Source: Brachypodius melanocephalos (lineage: Eukaryota > Chordata > Aves > Passeriformes > Pycnonotidae). From it: DNA of 64,000 nucleotides. A model generated the notes under the pieces. The model made no database searches, was not told the DNA's origin, and saw nothing but the letters and a program-made list of their open reading frames with translations. Location of the stretch: the NCBI GenBank assembly GCA_013398615.1, contig VZSR01000520.1:25255333-25319332 (forward strand), given 5' to 3'. A program made the position numbers and the translations under genes. Below, piece by piece: positions 1 to 11,100 of the stretch. Every line of letters starts with the position of its first letter. The first letter of the stretch is position 1.

Positions 1-49
1 GGGTGTGGCAGGAGCTGATCCGGACTTGGGGTTATCGAGGTGAAAGTAC

Positions 50-158
50 CTGGCTGAGGTTGTTCTGGAAGTTCAGGAAAGCCCGGTCACCGGCTGCCTG
101 CTGGATCACCTCCAGGCTCAGGGCTTTTTCCTCGTGAATAATGGCCAAGTGGAGAAAA
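50..158 (-). CDS. NFKBIA: NFKBIA coding exon 2 (start of ankyrin repeat 1)
   Basis: Second coding exon of I-kappa-B-alpha, 109 bases. It is preceded by a polypyrimidine tract and CAG acceptor (AG complementary to 159-160) and followed by a GT donor (complement of 48-49). The leading T completes the Thr codon split from exon 1; the exon then reads FLHLAIIHEEKALSLEVIQQ and ends NFQNNLSQ. This is the first half of ankyrin repeat 1, part of the solenoid that grips the Rel homology dimer. The remaining repeats and the acidic PEST tail lie left of base 1, so the gene is truncated by the window edge and not broken. Intron 1 spans 159-486 (328 bases, GC-rich, no other feature seen). Confidence is high because the reading frame, splice signals and protein family agree. 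Confidence 0.96.
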
Positions 159-486
159 CTGCAGGGGGGGAAAGAAAGGAGCAATTAAGCGACACGCATT
201 AACCCGCCGACGCCACGCTCAGCCCCGCGTCCCGCGGGTCGGACCGGGCCGGGTCACGCGCGGGTGTCGCAAGCCGGGGCTTTCGGCGCGGCCGGGGCTT
301 TCCGCGGCCGCGGGAGCCGCCTCTCCCTGGCGCCGCTCCAGGGACTTTCCGCACCCCCTCCCTTCCCTCCCGGCGCGGCCCAGCCCGGCGCCGCCCCGCC
401 GGCAAGCACATCCTGTCCTGGACTGGTCGTGCCGAGTTCCCCACCGTGTCCGAGCCACCCATGCCCCGTCTTCGACCTCCACTTAC

Positions 487-710
487 GTGTCCCCGTCCTC
501 CGTCAGCTGCTGTGCCCAGGCAGGCGGCTCGCGGGGCTGCAGCCGTATGTCCTCCAGCTCCTTCACCAGCTGCCGGTACTCCTCCTCCTTCATGGAGTCC
601 AGGCCGCTGTCGTGGCGGTCGTCGAGCGGGAAGGCGCCCTGACGTTCCTTCTTGGGGTGCTCGTAGCCGTCCATGGCGGGCGGCTCGCTGGCGCGGTGAG
701 CGGCGATCAT
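487..710 (-). CDS. NFKBIA: NFKBIA coding exon 1 (I-kappa-B-alpha N-terminus)
   Basis: First coding exon of the cytoplasmic NF-kappa-B inhibitor, which masks the nuclear localisation signal of RelA/p50 until it is phosphorylated and degraded. Read on the minus strand, it starts at the ATG at 710-708 and codes for 74 residues plus two bases. It ends in a consensus donor GTAAGT (486-481). Visible elements: the signal-response region DDRHDSGLDSMKEEEY, whose DSGLDS degron (bases 594-611) places the IKK target serines at residues 35 and 39. Two lysines at 20-21 match the ubiquitin acceptors of the family. A second in-frame ATG lies 12 codons downstream (MDGYEHP). I chose the first because the chicken protein, as remembered, also starts with a similar MxxAHRxxEPP stretch. 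The exon ends LTEDGDT and its phase joins exactly to exon 2. This part is not an ankyrin domain; it is the regulatory tail. Confidence is high. Confidence 0.97.
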
Positions 711-809
711 GGCGGCGGAGCTGCAGGCACTGCGAGTGAGCGGCGGCGGCGGCGCCTCGCATATACAGCGCGGCCGGGGGATTTCTGCGGGGGAGGAGCC
801 GCGGAGGAC

Positions 810-819
810 GGGAATTTCC
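810..819 (+). promoter_or_regulatory. kappa-B site, proximal
   Basis: GGGAATTTCC on the plus strand (GGAAATTCCC on the NFKBIA strand), a perfect match to GGGRNNYYCC. It lies about 100 bases upstream of the start codon and 45-50 bases upstream of the TATA-like element. The human gene has a similar proximal kappa-B site. Binding itself is inferred. Confidence 0.75.
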
Positions 820-1020
820 AGCCAGTCAAAGCCCGATCGACAGGTCTGATCCTGCTCGGCGCCGCCGGCGCTGGCAGGGAGGGCGGAGCGGCTCGGGCCG
901 CCCAGAAGGGGCGTCGGAGGGGAGGGAAGAGGTCGGGCCGAGAGAGGACTTGGCGTTTTTCCAGGGGGGAAGTACTCGCCTCCCCGGCGTCCCCGTCGGT
1001 ACTTCCCTGCCGCGCCCGGG

Positions 1021-1030
1021 GGGATTTCCC
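1021..1030 (+). promoter_or_regulatory. kappa-B site, distal
   Basis: GGGATTTCCC, a perfect GGGRNNYYCC match, about 310 bases upstream of the NFKBIA start codon, still inside the CpG island. It is flanked on the left by further G residues. With the site at 810-819 it gives at least two kappa-B motifs, as in mammalian NFKBIA promoters. Confidence 0.65.
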
Positions 1031-1262
1031 TGCCCTGCCCTGCCCGGTCCTGGGGCTCCCGATGCCTCTTTCCCGGCTGGGTCCCAGTGCACCTCGGGGT
1101 CTCTGCGCGCTGCGGGCCCCCTTGAAGGCCGAGGAGCGCCTCAGTGCCGGGCACTGCTGGCCCTGATGGCACCCTGCACCCCCCCGACGTTCCCCGAGTT
1201 TCCTGAGAGAGGCGGTGGGATCACAGAATCAGAATAATTTGGGTTAGAAGGGTTCTATAAAG

Positions 1263-1378
1263 AACTTTTTTTCCCTGTCTTGCAACTATTTCTGGCCTCA
1301 CTGAGTGTCTTGTGCTTTTTCCCCATTTTGTCATTTTCCCATGGGATGGCATTCCTTTGAGCAAGAATTTATGAGAAA
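1263..1378. repeat. 116-base insertion in CR1, copy 1 of a local repeat
   Basis: The sequence between the two ATAAAG hexamers (1257-1262 and 1379-1384) does not belong to CR1. Removing it together with one hexamer restores the normal CR1 order '...agaaggg ttctataaag...catctagaccaaccccc'. That is what a transposed segment with a 6-base target-site duplication looks like. A similar sequence (shared core ttttcccatgggatggca) recurs at 2076-2193. There are no clear terminal inverted repeats and no coding capacity. Confidence 0.7.
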
Positions 1379-1495
1379 ATAAAGGCCCATCTAGACCAAC
1401 CCCCACCCCTGCCAGAACAGGGATATCTTCAACTGGATAAGACCCCCATGCAACCTCACCTTGAATTTTTCCAGGGATGAGGCATCCACCACCTT

Positions 1496-1530
1496 TCTGG
1501 GCAACCTCTAACAGTTAGAGGTTGCCCAGA
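1496..1530. repeat. 17-base perfect inverted repeat inside CR1
   Basis: tctgggcaacctctaac (1496-1512) is followed, after a single A, by its exact reverse complement (1514-1530). CR1 copies normally carry only the left arm, then continue toward 'caccctc'. The right arm is therefore an added inverted copy. Confidence 0.85.
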
Positions 1531-1810
1531 GAGTTCGCACCCTCATTATAAAAAATCTTCTTCCTTATATCTAATCCAAATTGACCTTCCTTCTGTTTTA
1601 AACCCTTACCCTTTGTGCTATGGCAACAGGCCCGGCTACAAAGCCTGTCCCCATCCGTTTCTATAGGCTGCCCTCAAGCTGTAGTGTGATCCCCCCAGGA
1701 GTCTCCTTCCAGAAGGCCAAGCTGTAAGGATTAACATTCTTCGAAGCTCCATCATCCACAAGGAGAGCACCTCGTTCTTGCACAGTCTGCACAATGACAG
1801 ATCCCTGAGC

Positions 1811-1910
1811 NNNNNNNNNNNNNNNNNNNNNNNNNNNNNNNNNNNNNNNNNNNNNNNNNNNNNNNNNNNNNNNNNNNNNNNNNNNNNNNNNNNNNNNNNN
1901 NNNNNNNNNN
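1811..1910. other. Assembly gap (100 N)
   Basis: Exactly 100 unknown bases, a conventional placeholder for a gap of unknown size. It is followed by a run of T. Any open frame crossing it is meaningless. True spacing between features left and right of the gap is uncertain. Confidence 0.99.
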
Positions 1911-2075
1911 TTTTTTTTTTTACTGCTGTCATGCCATCTGTGGGTAATAAAAACTGGATAAATGCAGCATCCCACATGGATAAAAGGCATTGTCTGTCTG
2001 CAGAGCTGACAGCACTGAATTTTTTCCTGGTGAATTTTTGCTTCTGCTTCTCAGATGTAGGGGATTCCCACGAAG

Positions 2076-2193
2076 AATTTTTCTTCTCTTGCAACTATTG
2101 CTAGCCTCACTGAGTAACAGTGTCTGTGCTTTTTTTCCTTTTGTAATTTTCCCATGGGATGGCATCCCTTTGAACAGGAACTTATGGGAAAAT
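2076..2193. repeat. Copy 2 of the local ~116-base repeat
   Basis: Aligns along its length with 1263-1378 in the same orientation, sharing 'cttgcaactatt', 'gcctcactgagt' and 'ttttcccatgggatggcat'. It has scattered substitutions and about 5 extra bases after 'actgagt'. The flanks are unlike those of copy 1, so the homology is limited to the repeat itself. The family is not one I recognise. Confidence 0.65.
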
Positions 2194-5100
2194 CCAAAGA
2201 TAAAAGGAAGAGACAGAGGAGAGGAAGAATGCCTGGCTTTCTGTGAGCAGATGTTTCTAATTTTCAGTCCAGCTGTGCCATTCCTGGACTTCTCTTCAAT
2301 GTTCATCACTTGGCCTGGGACAATCCAGTGGTGCTTTTGGGCAGGTTTAGAAAAAAAGCTGTAAAACTCCTTCTTTTTTAAGTTAAAGGTTATGAAAGTT
2401 TCATGAGCTTTTTGAAACAGTTCCCCCTTTTTAATGTAAATTGGCAGGGGAAATTTAATTAACAAATGAATCTCCTCCTATTCGCATCTCTTCGAAAAAG
2501 GAAGATGGGAGTTGAAAGGCAAGCTCCTGCTCTGACTAGCAGGGGAATTGAGCCCAGCAAGGACCTTGCTCTTTGCAGTTGGGATTTAGCTAGAACCACA
2601 GAGACATTAAACTTGAAAATTTCTGTCCTAGCTGTAATGGCTATAAACTGACTTCAGCAAAGGGAATTCTTTGCCTCCTTCTATAAGTGACCTCCAGCTG
2701 CCCTCACAGGCCACCACTGGACTATTTTTAGCAAGCATTTGCAAGCAGCCTCTTTTCAGAGGCACATGAGATGCTTTTATTTCGTGTGTGTTTTAACTTG
2801 GCAGTACTGCAGTCAGTTGTAGGTGGCAGAAAGGTGATGGAAAATGTTTTCTGGATGGAAAGTCATGCTGAGGCCAGCCCACTTCCTGCCCCAGGGAGAT
2901 GCTGCTGCTCCTCTGCAGCCTGGCCCTAGGCATCATGGAGGGGGGCCCACACATGGGCCAGTAACCCTGGGTATTAGGCAGCAAAAAGCACGGCTCAAGA
3001 AGAGATTTAGCCTGAAACCCATATATAAAGCAGCAGCTAGCTGTAGATGCAGAGGCAAGTGGAACCCTCATTAAAAATTAAGCAAATAAAGCTGTTGTCT
3101 TTGCTGTAACTCCTCATAGTTAGCACAGTTGTTGTACAATATTTGCCTGAAGGGATGACATAATAGAAGATAGCATAAAGCAAAGATTTTGGAATGGTGA
3201 AGGTCATTGGTGTTGCTTTGTGCTGTTGAAGTACCATCCTTTCCTTTTGCTTCTTTTATTTTTTAATTTTTTTTAATTATCACAGTTTTTTAATGCAACT
3301 TTCTATATAGTCCACAAGAGAAAAATAATAGAAAGAAACAAACTCAGCTTTTTGGATATAGGGTGGAGCCTATCACAACCCTAGTTTCCTGTGTGGCCTC
3401 TCACCCAAGTGTTGCAGTTCTGGGAAACTCAGACATGCCCCCAGGGGTTGGAGCAGCTGTACCCATCAAGGGACAGGGGTTGGCCCTGCTGAAACAGGAG
3501 CAAAACTTCATGGACGCTGCGGTCATCTGTGCCAACCTGAACCTTCTTTGTCTGTTTGTGTATTCTGGTTTAATACCTCTGCTATGCCTGCATTAATTTC
3601 ACAGGAGTGTTTTCTGTGCTTGTCATTGTAAGAGGAGATTAACATTCTCTGCATTTTAAATTTGGGATTACGTTAGCAGTCTCTGCTGCCTGGTCCAGCA
3701 GGCAGGCTCTTCAAGGCCAAAGAACTACCTAAAAGTTACTTTAACAATGCAAAAGCTGTAACCATGGGAGATGATTTTGCACCTGATATCTAAGAGCTAG
3801 GTTTTGCAAAATCCTCCTCCATTTTAGGTGCCCTGAGCACTCAGTTGGCAAGGCTGTGGTACTGCAGGGATGTGATGTTTGTTTTTATTCTACCTTGCAG
3901 AAAGCAACTGGCAGGGCTCCTAGAAGCAGCCGCGAGTGTCTGAATACTGAAAGGGGGCAGAAGGGTTCTAATCAGTTTTAAAAGTACGTGAAGAATCCTT
4001 GTGCTGCTTTCTCCAGCAAACGCATTAAATTGTAATTTCCTGATTGCCACACTAATCATGACAACCATCTAGTGCTGTTGATTTACCAGAGCTGGTCCCT
4101 CAACTTCATACTTTTGTGATTGCTGCTGCAGAAACCTGTTAACAGTTTCCTCGCATTTAATCGTGAAGACAGTATGTGGCTCCCAGTAAATGTGTCAGGA
4201 AAGGCAGTTAACAACATCCAGCAGAATCTTGGCCCAGGATGTTAAAGCCAAAAACAAAGCAAATCAGTGAAGTAGACCTGTCTGTAAATGCATGTGCACA
4301 TGTAGATACCCCTTGGAATAGGATCTGGTTTGTTGCTTCAAAAGTCTATGGACTTTGCTAGTGCAAGGGAAGCCAGGAGACACTTGATATTGTCATTTTG
4401 GTAATATTTTGCCGTTAAAATCCACATATCTCAGTTTCCCATTTACAGCTGCCACAGAGGTAAGAACCAGGCAGCTCCAAACAGTTAGTCCGATGGTAAA
4501 CAAGGAAAATGTATTTCCCTCCTGCTTTCTAACAATAATATAAGTAACTAATTTGAAAGTTTAAAAAAAACCCCAGCCAAATGAGAGAAAGGAAAGTCCT
4601 GCAAAGTCCATTCTTGTCAGCCAGGATGATGGCCAAAGGTAGTCACGTGTGCCATGTGGCCTGTATCCCTACCTCCTCAAACCTTTTCATCAGAGGTTAT
4701 TTTGGGATGGTCATAAACTCCAAAGAGCAGAATGGTGGATGCAGTAGGAAGCATTTCTGCACCTTATTTAAGCTGGTATAATATCCAAGCAAATAGTCCA
4801 TAGGGTAATTTTTGGCACACAAAGCTAAGGTCCAAATTAGGGCATTTAAAGTCCTACCCATGTGCCACGGACACAAAAATAGTTAGCTGCAGTGTCCTGA
4901 CCAGAGTCTAATGGATCTAGAGTTCTGGTTGGCTACACTAGTCTGTTTTTATTTTTTGACTGCAGCTTATTTTTGGCGTGTCTTAAACTGATGCAATGCA
5001 TCACTGGGAAGGTCTGTATTTCTCTGCATGAACTGTGGGGTGTTTACCAATTGGTTGCATTTCTGGGGATCCTTAGGGATGAGATGTACTATATCAATTT

Positions 5101-8100
5101 AAACTGCTTTTATTGTTATGCCTTAAGGGTAAATATAAGTCAAGTAATTTGAAATTTGCTAGCACTTGGAAGACAAGTTTTCTTTGGTGTCATTCCGGTT
5201 TTTCATGTGGAAGCTTTGTTAAAGCATGTTGCTCAAAAATCTTCAAGCTGATGCTCACTGCCTGATACAGCAAAGCTTGCTGCCACACTTGTTTCATATA
5301 GGAAAAAGGAATCTTGGGGAGGGAGAAGGCAGGTCTCTTGAACGTGTTTTACTACTTTCCCTCCAGCAATAACGTTGCTCCCCATCAGCACAGACCCCTG
5401 TGTGGTTGCAGACAGAGTGGAAGCACCTAATGGGGAAAATATGAACTGAGAGCATGCTAATAATTAAAAAGGGACTTTCCCCCTGCAGACAGCTGTGACA
5501 TTTGGTAATGTTACAGCCTCTAGTTCTTCCCAGCAAGTAGGGATATTGCAAAGGTGGAGAGGGTGGAACAGTGGGACCATGCAGAAAACTGAACTGGTGA
5601 GCATTTGGGATAAATAGCTAAGCCTGGCAGAGTGGACAGGGCTATGCAAAGCAGGGAGCTACTTTTCCTTCTGTTTGAATTACAGAGAAAGTCAAAACTG
5701 TATCTGGTTATAAATTTCTCTGTGGTATTAGATGGTATTTTGAGCAAACTAGGGACCTTAACTGAGTTACTCTGGGGTTGTCAGAGCCTGGCTGCATGTG
5801 GGCAGTGAGAAATGTCTGGTTCAGCACATAATTTGCTCTGAACCTCTAATACTCCTGTGCAGCATCTGTGCCTAAAGTTGGTGGGTGCAAATAATCCTGG
5901 ATACATATAAAAAGCCAGCACACTGCTCCTCTGTGCACAGTGGGAGCCCAGTGCCACAGCCAGGCGCAGAGCAAACCTCAATTAGAAGTTCAGCTGCATG
6001 TGGGCCCAGGGATTTCCCTGGGGACGGATGTGGCAAACACAGGGGCTAATGAGCTGAGTGCTGTAGCTGTGTGTCTGAGCTAGCTGAGGGGCTGCCAGGG
6101 GAGGAAGCAGGAAATACTTGACAATACTAACGGCATAGCCCTGAGAGGAAAAACCCACAACAACAGATGAACTTCGGGCTGTGTTCTTCCTGAAAAAGCC
6201 CAGGGACTGCCAGCCAAGGGACTGTCGAGGTCAGCTCCACCAGTGCACACCCTCTTCTGAGGCTCTTTGCTCTCTGCTCCTTCTGGTGAAAGTCCTCTGG
6301 AGTCACAAATCCTGCCAGACTGCATGGCTCCGGGCGTGGTAACCCCAATCTGCCATCCACAATTTGCCTGAGGCTGGCGAGAGTTGTTGGCGGCAGCAAC
6401 TGCTGAGATAGCTCTTAAGAGGGGCTTGGCTTTCAGATACCTCAGTGCAAAACACCCATCTGGGTGTTCTGGTGCTCTGCTCGGAAAGTTCCCAAGGTTT
6501 TAACCTGAGTTTTTTTGGCATAATTGTGAGCTGTGCTCAGAGCTGGATCATTGGCTGTATCAGCAGGAAGCACGCAGCATTGTCCCAGGGCTGGATGTGC
6601 TTCTGCTGCCATGTCCTGCTCCAGCCCATCCTTCTTCTAGGTAAACGAATGGCTGTTGATGAAAGTGGGGCTGCAGCACCTGGGGTATCACAGTTATTCT
6701 TTGGAGGAGAGTAAACTGGGAGAAAATCTCCAAGGGACAGCAAAGAGCTAGACTGCATTTAGAGGAGTGTTAAGTGGATTCTGATTTACACACAGAGAGG
6801 CTAAAGGCGGGCTGAGAGAGATTAAATATTCTGCATGCTCCAAGTATTGCCTGCAGCACCAGCACACAGGTTATGATAAAATCCCCATTTTCTCGTACAG
6901 CTCTTATTTCCTCTTATTTTCGTGCAGCCAGCTGTTTACTCCGAGCATGACCTCTCCCACGGCAGGTGATGACTGGCAGTAAGTTCGGGGCCACCATTAC
7001 ATGTGGGAGCTAGGAAATGAGCAGTGCCATCCTGTGGTGCGGCTCCAGCTCTGCTACCCAGCCGGTGGTGGGAAGGTGGCTGTTCCTGCCGGTGCTGAGG
7101 TACCAGAGCTGCATGTACAAAAAAGCGAACTGGAAGTAACGGTGTGTCATACAGAGTGGGCTGGGATCATTGTTGAAGCTGTACTGGGAAGGAAGAGGGA
7201 GCACACAGAGATTGCAATGGAGATTTTCTAGCCTCTAAGGAGTTTAAATTTATCTCTCCAAGGCTATATCCATTCCTGGGGTGACTTTTCATTTAGCATA
7301 CGCCTTTTAGGGCTTTGATTTCTTCAGATTTCATGTAAGTTATGTGCTAACTTATGGTTGTACTAACTTATGTTCCCAGACAGAAATATCTCTCCAGGAT
7401 AAGCTCCTGCCTTTCTTGGATAGATAGTTCATAGATAGTAAATTCAGTTCTTCTGTGAATTCCCCATCCTGTTCACGTGCTGTGGTGATGTCTGGAGGGC
7501 CTGCCATGGCATAGCTTTGAGGACACATGTTGCTGGCCATCCCTAGATGTTCAGGAATCCTGTACAAATGGTGGAAACTAGTCCTTGAGTTCTTCCCAGA
7601 CCAAATTTCTGAGCAGGCAAAAATATAACTTGCTTGGGAAAACACTGACCTCTGGTAACAGGCTTAGGGGTCACAGGGTTGGTTTTATGCTTAAGTCAGG
7701 AAGATTTGTGGAGGTTCTGAAACACATTTGTGGGAAAGCCAGCAAGGGAAGTGAGGTGAGAGGGAGTGATTTTCCCCAGAGCATTAAAGAAAACCTATAT
7801 CAACCCCTCTTTGAAACGACAGTTTGACTGTCACACTATTTAATTCTTCTGCCTTCATTCACAGACATATATCCTTTTCTTGGCTGCATCCTCTGCCTCC
7901 CAAAGCCCAGTATCCCACTATGGCCATTGCAGCTACCTCCTGTATCCTCATTAGCTTGCAGTTCTTTGGCCCTGCAGACCTAGGAGACAGAAGCCCTCAC
8001 AATCAAAGTGTCCTTGTGTCCCAGGAGCCTACAGGAACTCTAGCTGTTGTAGCAGTGGTCTGTCCATTTGGGCTTTTCCAGAGAGCTCCAGGTGGGAAAA

Positions 8101-11100
8101 CTTTCACATCAGCTCTGATCTCTCTCCATTGTGATGGTGCTGGGCAGGCAGAACCTTAGCTGTGACCTGAATGTGGTGAAGGACACCTGTGGGAAGACGC
8201 CTATGGTCAAGCCGAGAGCGTCACCTCTGCAGGAGCCCTCCCGTACAGGCAGGCACTGCTGCAGGGGCTCAGCCTGGCTTTGGGGGAGTGGGGTGAGCCT
8301 CTCTGTGCAGGAGGGGCAGGAGGGCAGCATCGGCAGAGTCTTAGCTCATGGGGCAAGGGTGGGGTGTGCTTGAGAGAGTGGAGTAGGAAACAGCTTACTG
8401 GATTGTTGCACTGCTGCCCTCACAGGTGGCACCCACTGAAGCAGAGTTTGGAAAGAACACATTTCAGCTTAGTTTAGCTCAGGTTTTTAAAATCCTGTTG
8501 GGGTGAGCTGCTGTGAGAAATCACACCCCGTATGATCAAGCATGCATTGGCAGAGGCAGGAACATTTCCCAAATGGTTTCTTCCCTAAGGGCCATCCAGA
8601 GGCACCAAAATGCATTGTCTTACAGGAAGGATGGAGCCCCTGGGAGGTGGATCGGGCAGATAAAAGCTTGCTCCTTGGGAGCTCAGCTGCACTTTAGTTT
8701 CAGCTGCATCATCAAAGTGAGTCATTCAATAAAAACAATTAGCCGAGGAAATATCACTAAACAGTAATAATTATCCAAATGTCCTAGCATTGACCATTTA
8801 GATGACTAAATCAACACAATCAATTGTGTTAATGAATGCTAATTCAAATCTAATAACTTTCTGGTTTATTTGATTATGTATAAAGAATTCACCTGCAGTG
8901 TTTGCACAGGATGGGCTGGCAGAGCAGCCAGATGCTTGGTCACCTGCCTGTCCTGTGGACTCTGTGAATGGGTGATCCCTAACCTGCCAACATAGCACAT
9001 AGCAGTGTTCCCTACAGAGTCTGCAGAGCAATAGAAAAGGGCTTAGATGATGTCTAGGCACCCTTCATCTGGGTGGGCAGCTTTCATGGACTTCAGAGAG
9101 ACTTATGCCCTCACAGAAATGTGGTGAAGCCTCTCAGGAAAGGCCAAATTCTCCTTTCTTCCTCCTTGCATGAAGGGTCTCACAGAGGTCTGAATCTCCT
9201 AAACTGGATGATTGGATAAAGTCACAAGAACGATAGGTATCCATATGGTCTGCCTCAGAACAAAGGGGTATGGACGCAACTTGTGCTTAAAACTGACAAT
9301 TACAGTTTCAGTCAAACAAGTCACACTTGTAATTCATGTTGGAAACTGACTCTCTGGCTCAGGTTTTTACTCTCTCCTCCTGTCCTCATCACTTGTACCT
9401 AGACTCTGGAGACACATGTGTTCCCTGAAGTGCTTCATGCTCTGGATGGACTGTGATCATGGTTCATTTTTTTATGCACAGATGTTGTTTTGTTGTGTCT
9501 AGACATTGGTAATGATGCTTGCCACCTCAATATCTAGAAATTATGGATGTTATAGGTCCAGTGGGATTCACTTTGGTGCTGGAATTGCCCTCACACTTCT
9601 CTTAAAGGTGCAGTGAACTCCTCCATCCCCACTGTCAGCACACCAGTTCTTCTTAGTCCATACTTGTAAGTTCTTGGAAGAGGTTAATTCTTAAGGAAAG
9701 TTTGTGCTTTATCAGTATTTCAAGAAAGAAATCAGCAAAGATATCAAGAAGGCACCCTGAAAACTGATGCCTGGTGTACTATTTTCACATATCTGTAGAA
9801 ATTGTTATGTTTAGCTCTCCTCATGCTCTGCTAATGCAGAAAGGAGTGAATGTGTCTGGGACAGGGACCAGTGATTCACTTTTGCAACATGCTGTGCCAG
9901 GGGTGGCTAAAACCCAGCACCTCTGAGGTGAGCAGCTGTCAGGCTGCACTCCTTCTGCTCACACTGATGCTCTGTGCACTGAGCTACATTTTTGCCTCAG
10001 GAGAAAAACAATGCAGGCATCAACAAGGTGATTTTCTCCTGCTGCCTGCTATCTGTTCTTGCTATGGCATTGCAGGGTTTTCTAAGTGGGGCTAACATGC
10101 AGCTGAATCACTACAGCGTGCTGTAGCAGGTCTGGCTCTGTCCCTCTTGCACTCACCATCCACAGGCCCAGCTGAGGGGACAGGAGCCACACCAGGGAGC
10201 TGGGAACCTTTGCCATCAGCTGAGGGAGCCTGGCCATGCGGTTGGTAGGAGCAGCCCTTGTACCACAAGGACTGGGCTTCTTTGCTTGTCTGCTAGTATT
10301 AACATTTATTTGCTCTCTAAAACAGACTTGGTTTGGTTTCTTTTTTAAGGTCATTCTGTGTAACATAATCATATTGGAGTAGAATTCTTCTGCCTAATCA
10401 AATGAAACTTCATGTAGTTAGTTTGTCCTTAGCATTTACTAATGAATGTGATTGTGAGGATTTAGTTTCTCACATGGTTAATAGGAAGGCATTTAGATAA
10501 TTATAGCTGTCTAGTGTCTTTCCACTGCTAATCGCTTTTAGTGCCTGGTTCATTTCCAGACCAGCAAGTGAAAACTCTGGCACACAATTGTGCAGGAAAA
10601 CTGCCCCTGTGGTTATATATTGCTGTATTCCTGATATGACAGTTTGTAGGTGTGAAGTGAGTTCCCAGCTCCAAGCTAAATTTCAAATGAACTTCAAAAA
10701 ATCACAGCCTTGCTGTGATCCAGCTTTTCCACTTGTCTACATCATGCTAGGTCACGCAGTCCAGCACTCCCTCTCTGACACTGGTCAGCTGAAGACATTT
10801 ACAGAAGAAAAATAAAAGCAGACAAATGTATAATGGTCCCACTCCTGGACTGTGCATCCAGCTTCCAGAGCTTTAGAAGCTTTCCATGCACCTTTGTTTA
10901 GAAGCTTCAGTGAATTTCCCTAATCCCTTGCTGGACTTTGCCACACCTTTGATCTCCACAACATCCTGTGACAATGACGCTGAACAGAACACTGCACCAA
11001 AAATCCCTGGTGTTTGTTTTAAAACTACTAGGTGGTATTTCAATTGAGAAAAATCAATACTTCTGTACAGAGAAACAGGGAATGAGATTTTGTTCTTCAC

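Larger units (their letters stand above)
711..1190 (-). promoter_or_regulatory. NFKBIA: NFKBIA promoter and CpG island
   Basis: GC- and CpG-rich DNA directly upstream of the NFKBIA start codon, continuous with the CpG-rich exon 1 and intron 1. A TATA-like GTATAT lies on the minus strand at 761-766, which would put transcription start near 730-740 and give a very short 5' leader. Two sequences fit the kappa-B consensus GGGRNNYYCC (see separate entries). NFKBIA is a classic NF-kappa-B target that restores inhibition after activation, so these sites fit autoregulation. The exact start site is inferred, not seen. Confidence 0.8.
1216..1805 (-). mobile_element. CR1 LINE 3' fragment, interrupted
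   Basis: Degenerate copy of the 3' end of a CR1 retrotransposon on the minus strand. The left edge has the typical avian CR1 3' terminus (cacagaatcagaataatttg...ttagaagg). It continues through the well-known 'ccagggatgaggcatccaccacc', 'gggcaacct' and 'cttccttatatctaatccaaa' stretches (short paraphrase of bases 1470-1590). Similarity fades after about 1700 and the copy runs to the assembly gap. It is broken by a 116-base insertion (1263-1378) and carries a small inverted duplication (1496-1530). The 5' truncation is normal for CR1. Confidence 0.85.

Noticed and set aside
264..1166. 300-codon open frame on the plus strand
   Set aside because: It is antisense to NFKBIA exon 1, its intron and promoter. 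It exists because CpG-rich DNA has few stop codons, and it matches no family.
1636..2104. Open frames crossing the run of N
   Set aside because: They are artefacts of translating the gap as unknown residues; the flanks are CR1 and unrelated DNA.
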